A stretch of 64,000 nucleotides of DNA, taken from contig ML679970.1 in the NCBI GenBank assembly GCA_007922225.1, positions 41,496,212 through 41,560,211 on the forward strand. The letters are read 5' to 3'. Every line of letters starts with the position of its first letter. Positions within the stretch are counted from its first letter, which is position 1. Origin of the DNA: Emydura subglobosa. Its lineage: Eukaryota > Chordata > Testudines > Chelidae. The notes under the pieces are model-generated. The model was given only the letters and a program-made list of their open reading frames with translations, did no database searches and was not told the origin of the DNA. Positions 59,021 through 64,000 of this stretch are shown piece by piece. Both the position numbers and the translations under genes were made by a program.

Positions 59021-60169
59021 GTAAGGCGCCTTGCCGGGCCTCCAGCTCACGTACACCCAGGGACCCACCAGCGGGAAGGCCAGACGGGACTATTCTGACC
59101 TCCCGCATCACCCAAGTCCGAGAACCGGCCTCTGGGATTCCTGCATCCGGCCCAGTGGCTTGGGGTTGGGCCAGACCATAGCCAGGGTAGGACTCCAGGT
59201 GCTGGAGGAGAAGCCAGCCCAAAGGGGTAGTTAATCGCCCTCACTCTGAAACATGAGCAGCTCTTTCCGGATTGACCTTAGTTGGCTTCATCTCCTGGCC
59301 ACTGGATCTTGTCTGCCAGCCCAGGAATGTCGCCCCTGGATGGGGGCTGCCTGGACCTGCACCAGACTCTTTCCCCTGGAGTCTCCCACTACTGCCCAGA
59401 CATTTGTACTGCCCCAGCCTGGAGCATGCTGGTGGCCAGCATTATCGATGCCCTGCTGGCTAGCGCAGTGCCGGGCACAGGAGGTTACATGCTGCTGCCG
59501 CCTCCTCTGCCCTAGAGCTCCCCGCGCACCGCTGGAGCTGCCGTGGTGGCAGATCAAGCTGGGAAGGCTAGTGCAGACCTTTGTGGCTGGAGGTTTCACC
59601 CCCGTTCCCGCAGCGGGGCTCGAACACGACTCTGGCACATGGGCGACACCGCCTCCGATGTGTGCGGCTTGGGGACAGACGTGCCAGTGTTGGCAGGGGC
59701 TCAGGGATGTTCCCCCTGCCAGGCCTGGGGCCCAAGGGGAGGCTGATCAAAGGGCCAGAGTTGGCTCTGTGCCGAGCAGACTTCACTGGGGGGGAATGTC
59801 TTCTCTCTCCGCCCCCCCCCATCCCAAGCACAGTGCACTGGGACAGTCTGCTGGTCCAGACCTGGTTAGCAAGGGGGACAAGGAGATGCCCCTGTGCCAT
59901 CCATCCCAAGTCTGGTCCCCACGCTGGTTTGCGAGGTGATGTCTTTGGAGAGCTTGCGGGGATCGCTGCCCATGCCCAGAGAGTGCCAGTGCAGTGCTGC
60001 TCCATCCTCGTGGCCTGGGCCGGTGTCAGGAACCCCTCACCCAGGTGAAATCCTGGCTCCATTGAGGGCAGCGGCAGAACTGACATTGACATGGATGAGG
60101 CCCCCTGGGGTGTTGGTCCCCCAGCACTGCCAGCGCCAGGGGAGAGCTTTGGGGCCTGCTGGGCTCTCA

Positions 60170-60190
60170 CCCCCCCCCGCCCCCCCCCGC
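60170..60190 (+). repeat. C-rich run
   Basis: C9, G, C9, G, C: possible G-quadruplex on the minus strand and a likely sequencing-error site. Confidence 0.85.
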
Positions 60191-60462
60191 TTCCCAGCTG
60201 GGAGTCAGTCTCTTTCTCCCAGGTGAGTGAGGTCTATGAAACACAGGCAGCCGGAGGCTCTTGGGAGAAATGAACTCTGGAGCTCTGGCACCCTCATCTC
60301 CCAAACGAGTCCAGTCCTAGCTGTTGGCTGCCTCTCCTGACCCCGCAGCCCTTTGCTATTCCAGCTCTGCGCCCCACTCCTCACAACTCTGCTGATGCCC
60401 CTCACACCTGATCTTAAAGAAGGGAAGGTGAAGGGGTAATGATCCCAGTCCATAAGAACCTA

Positions 60463-61212
60463 CGTGGGGAACAAATATTTGCTCCTGGGTTCTTCAGTCT
60501 AGCGGAGAAAGGTCTGACACAATCCAATGGCTGGAAGATGAAGCTAGACACATTCAGACTGGAAGTAAGGTGTAATTAACCAGTGGAACCATTTACCAAG
60601 GGCTGTGGTAGATTCTCTGTCACTGGTGATTTTTAAATCAGGATTGGATATGTTTTGTAAAACCTCAACCCTACTATTTGAACTTGACACTAGTTCAATG
60701 GGAATTATTATGGGAAAGTTCTCTTGCCTGGGTTATCTAGTCCAGTACTTCTCAGCCAGGGGTACGTGTACCCCTGGGGGTACGCAGAGGTCTTCCAGGG
60801 GGTACATCAACTCATCTAGATATTTCCCTAGTTTTACAACACGCTACAGCAACAGCACTAGCAAAGTCAGTACAAACTGAAATTTCATACACCCAGTGAC
60901 TTATTTATACTGCTCCATATACTAAACACTGAAATGCAAGTACAATATTTATATTCCAGTTGATTTGTGTCAGAATTATATGGTAAAAATGAGAAAGTCA
61001 GCCTTTTCCCAGTAATAGTGCGCTGTGACACTTTTGTATTTTTATGGCTGATTTTGTAAGCAAGTAGTTTTAAGTGACGTCAAACCTTGGGGTCCGCAAT
61101 ACAAATCAGACTCCAGAAAGGGGTACAGTGGTCTGGAAAGGTTGAGAGCCACTGCTCTAGTCTGACCTCCTGTATGATCACAGTGGTCCCTTATGGGCTT
61201 GGAATCTATGAA
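60463..61212 (+). mobile_element. CR1 LINE 3' end, interrupted by a hAT element
   Basis: 'acaaatatttgctcctgggt', 'gagaaaggtctgacacaatc', 'ttaccaagggctgtggtaga' and 'tttttaaatcaggattggat' (60463-60742) continue after the hAT element as 'tgacctcctgtatgatcaca' and 'ggtcccttatgggcttggaa' up to 61212, in correct CR1 3' UTR order. The CR1 insertion is therefore older than the hAT insertion. Confidence 0.9.
60743..61154 (+). mobile_element. Non-autonomous hAT element nested in CR1
   Basis: The ends CAGTACTTCTCAGCCAGG and AAGGTTGAGAGCCACTG bound 412 bases. The flanks are ATCTAGTC (60735-60742) and CTCTAGTC (61155-61162), 7 of 8 identical, the expected 8-base hAT duplication. The interior has 'gggggtacatcaactcatct' and 'gctgattttgtaagcaagta', as in the copy at 54745, but no transposase frame. 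Confidence 0.92.
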
Positions 61213-61674
61213 ATCAACGAACTGCAAACCCCAATCTCCCAGGACACTCTGTAGCTGACTTGAAAGTTGCCATACTTCTATGAAAATACTTCAGAAACAG
61301 ACTTCAGGGAGAAACTGCAGAGCTGGAACACATCTGCAAACCTGACACAATCAGACTGGGTCTGAATAGGGACTTGGAATGGTTCTCTCATCACAAGAAG
61401 TAATTGTCACTGTTCACACATTCTGACCTTCTAATCAACGGTTGTGAATAGGCCTCATCTACTCTAACCGAATGGACTTTGCTAACACCTACCCTCCCCA
61501 TTGGTGTTCCTCACCCTTGGATGTAATATATACCCCCAATCTGATTTCTATTTCATGCATCTGACCAAGTGGGTTGCAGCCCACGGAAGCTTATGCCTGC
61601 AGAAATGTGTTAGTCTTTAAAGTGCTACATTGTTTTTGCTGTATACAGACTAACACGGCTACCCCTCTGAAACC
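61213..61674 (+). mobile_element. Retroelement 3' region ending CACGGCTACCCCTCTGAAAC
   Basis: Contains 'tctgaccaagtgggttgcag', 'cccacggaagcttatgcctg', 'atgtgttagtctttaaagtg' and 'agactaacacggctacccct', an ordered set of words I recall from an abundant reptile retroelement (LINE- or Penelope-like; class unsettled). A short upstream stretch (61318-61403) could be the end of its coding frame. It starts right where the CR1 tail ends. Confidence 0.6.
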
Positions 61675-63909
61675 CCACCTTGCCATTCCAGCCCAGGCAC
61701 CCACTGCCCTGTGGATCCCCTCAGTCCCCACTTGCCGCTCACTCGCCCTGCCGCTCCAGCCTTGGATCTTTCCTGAGGCAAAAGCCCCAAGCGCCCTGAA
61801 TTGCCGTGTCTGCAATGCGGCAGATATCTCTGGGATGCTCAGCGGGGTCCCCAGATCCATTTCAGCTTGACCTTAGCTCCACGTAGGGGAAGGAGAGCAG
61901 AGACTGAGTGCCCGTTACAGGGCCTGATGAGCTGCCTTATTGAAATGAATCTCCCACTTCTTGGACCTTTTTTCCCCTTTGCTTCTGAAGTGACTAGTTA
62001 TTCAACTTGGTGCTGTAATCTGCACGCAGCACAGCGAGTGGCGCCGGCTGATTGGTCTGACTGTTCAAGCTGACAGGCGGCACGCAAAAGCCGGGGAAGA
62101 GTTACTAGCGCTAGGCACACGGACTAGTGGCCTACCATTCAGGGCCAGGCCAGGGCTTTTGGCAAGACAGGTGCAAAACAAATGGCGAAAGGAGGAGGGA
62201 GAAAATGAATGGGAGAGCGAGCGAAGGAATGGCAGAGGGTTATGTCTGTGGGATGCTGGGGGCTGGCCCGCCCCCTCGCCTTCCTGAATGGCTGAGAATG
62301 TTCTGCTCTTCCCCGCCATGTGACTTCCCATGTCTCCCCGCTTCTCCGTCTCCTCCTCTGCGGGGAGCAGTTCTCTGCCCCTTTGCCTTTCCTTGGTTTC
62401 TCAGAAGCTGTCTTGTTGGATATGCAAAGGGAAACCAGCAAGAGTGGGGAGGAAATAAGGTCCTGCTGTTCCCACCCTTGCCCCCATCCTGGAGGAGGGA
62501 CCAGATGTCGTGTGCCCCCCCCCATCCCATCCTAGGGTAAGATCTGGATGTCAGGTGCAATGTGCTCCCCACCCCCCTGGTCCCACGCTAGGATAGGGTG
62601 GGGGTATGGCCCATGCTGGAGCTCTTGAGAATGGGGCAGAGGAGAAGCCTCTCTGGGTACAGAGCAATCCAATGGGGCATGGGTGCCATATAAAGAGCAG
62701 AGGCTCCCTCTCCCTCGGGGGAATAGATGAGTGAGATGCAATTTGTCAGCCCCAGCTGGGACGTCAGGGAGAGCGAATAGCCCCATATGGCCAGGCCTGC
62801 GAGAGAGCAGCACCCTGACAGGCAAGAGAGAGGCGCTCCAGGCTCTTCCCCGCTCTGGGCTGGTGGAATTACTCCTCTCCTTAGACTGCTGCTTACAGTT
62901 GGGTTTAACCGTGTGCTAGGCAGAGAGCTGCTGGTCACTTCCCCGACCTTCTTCCAGCCCCTGCTGGTGCAGGAGTTGCATGGTATCAGCAAGCAATGAA
63001 ATCTGCGGCCCCTGGGCTGGAGGGACCCTGGCGGGCTGCACGTCTGTGTAGCTCTCACGGATCCAGACAGCGGGGTGGCAGCATGTGTAGTGCGTCCCCC
63101 CGCCAGCAGTGCCTTATCTCGGGGGAAGCGAGCCAGGCGTTTTGACAGGGGGCTCCCCCCGGGCGATTCCACTCAGCACTGGGAGGGTGGCATGGAGGAA
63201 TGCAAGGGCCCCACCTGTTGCGGTTCTCCCACCTGGTTACCAAATTGTCCCTGATTTCCCCTTGCAAATCCTTCTTGGCTTTCCCTCACTGTGGTGCATG
63301 TGCTCGCTAGCATTAAACACCAAGGAGATTGTCATCTCCGGCACCGCAAGGATGGACCGCTCAAGCCCACCTGCCCCTCTGTTGTTAGTTGTCAGTGTTG
63401 GCTGCATGCGTGTGCCCACCGTGTAGGTGCTGTCCCAGCTCCGTGCAGGTAACGAGACAGCACTCACGATCGAATGAATCAACATGACCACGGGTTCGCT
63501 GGGAAACGAAGGCACCTGGGCCAGATCTATTGCAGTTGAAGCACAATGAGAAGCAACCTATAGCGTATCCACCAGTACACTTCAAATCCGAGTGCTCCGT
63601 TACAATGGACCGGCACAACTTAATGGCGGGACTTTCCGTTATCCCCTAGGCTGGACAAAGTCATTGCCTCTGACACCCTCTTTTAGACACTGTTACAGAC
63701 AATTTTGTTCTACCCCTTTGACCTAAGTAGTTGCCACCCTTTAGACATAGCCCGTACCTTACATTGAATGGTTTGGGCAAAACATCTCTATTTGTCATAT
63801 TATAAGACATTTCTATCCGTCAAAGTGTCATTTCAGGGGGTCAGGTGGCCCTTGTTATCTCTTTGGTGTTAGGATGCCCTGGTACCTTCTGCAACTTTTA
63901 AGCTTGGAT

Positions 63910-64000
63910 TTTTTTTTTTTTAAAGGTCTGTGCTAGTTCAAAAGGAATTCTTTTTTTAGCGTTCTCTGGCCTCGGTTATACAGGAGGTCAGACTGGATGA
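63910..64000 (+). mobile_element. CR1 LINE 3' tail, cut by the window end
   Basis: 'tgtgctagttcaaaaggaat' and 'ggttatacaggaggtcagac' followed by TGGATGA match the CR1 3' UTR; it continues beyond the window. Confidence 0.85.

Larger units (their letters stand above)
59021..64000 (+). other. CACNA2D2: CACNA2D2 intron after exon I (5' part)
   Basis: A phase 0 intron from donor GTAAGG, continuing past the window. The first 1.4 kb is GC-rich with C runs (60170-60190). 60463-61674 is a repeat block: CR1 split by a hAT element, then a retroelement tail. 61.7-63.2 kb is GC-rich with nothing I can name. 63230-63620 has minus-strand frames with some coding-like wording but no recognised family. A CR1 tail starts at about 63910 and runs off the end. 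Confidence 0.85.

Noticed and set aside
59021..64000. A further CACNA2D2 exon (EYLDVL...) before the window end
   Set aside because: No frame in this stretch gives the expected wording next to AG/GT signals; the exon must lie downstream.

Overview
This window is vertebrate nuclear DNA from the middle of one large gene on the + strand. Nine short exons, each flanked by AG/GT, join without a frameshift into 292 codons (876 coding bases). The translation is the voltage-gated calcium channel auxiliary subunit alpha-2/delta-2 (CACNA2D2). It covers the segment just before the VWA domain, the VWA_N region with the RRR motif tied to gabapentinoid binding, and most of the VWA domain with its MIDAS metal site. 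The start codon, signal peptide, Cache domains, delta peptide and stop codon lie outside the window. No second host gene is supported on either strand.

The interspersed repeats point to a sauropsid, most likely a turtle; a crocodilian is possible. They include CR1 LINE 3' ends of several ages, one with a long reverse-transcriptase C-terminal frame, hAT elements with 8-base target duplications, small TIR elements of turtle-like type, and old tRNA-derived/MIR-like SINEs. This is recognition by eye, not a database match.

Layout: 1-3784 is upstream intron. Exon A is at 3785-3923. A 20.9 kb intron (CR1, MITE and SINE rich) leads to exons B and C (24789-24920, 25292-25349). A 12.8 kb intron leads to exons D and E (38110-38160, 38456-38555), which split the MIDAS motif. 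Intron 38556-46205 contains an LTR, a CR1 tail and an unexplained 2.6 kb block. Exon F (46206-46364), exon G (49057-49164), exon H (55508-55586) and exon I (58971-59020) complete the series. The last 5 kb is the start of the next intron.

The most notable non-genic signals are: a dispersed ~80-base minisatellite unit whose core resembles the CTCF motif; nested hAT insertions with readable target duplications; a GC-rich 48-base VNTR broken by a 10-N assembly gap; a small TIR element ending 71 bases before exon G; and AT-rich, ATTA-containing islands in otherwise GC-rich introns that could be conserved regulatory elements. I found no evidence for a wholly new biological system.
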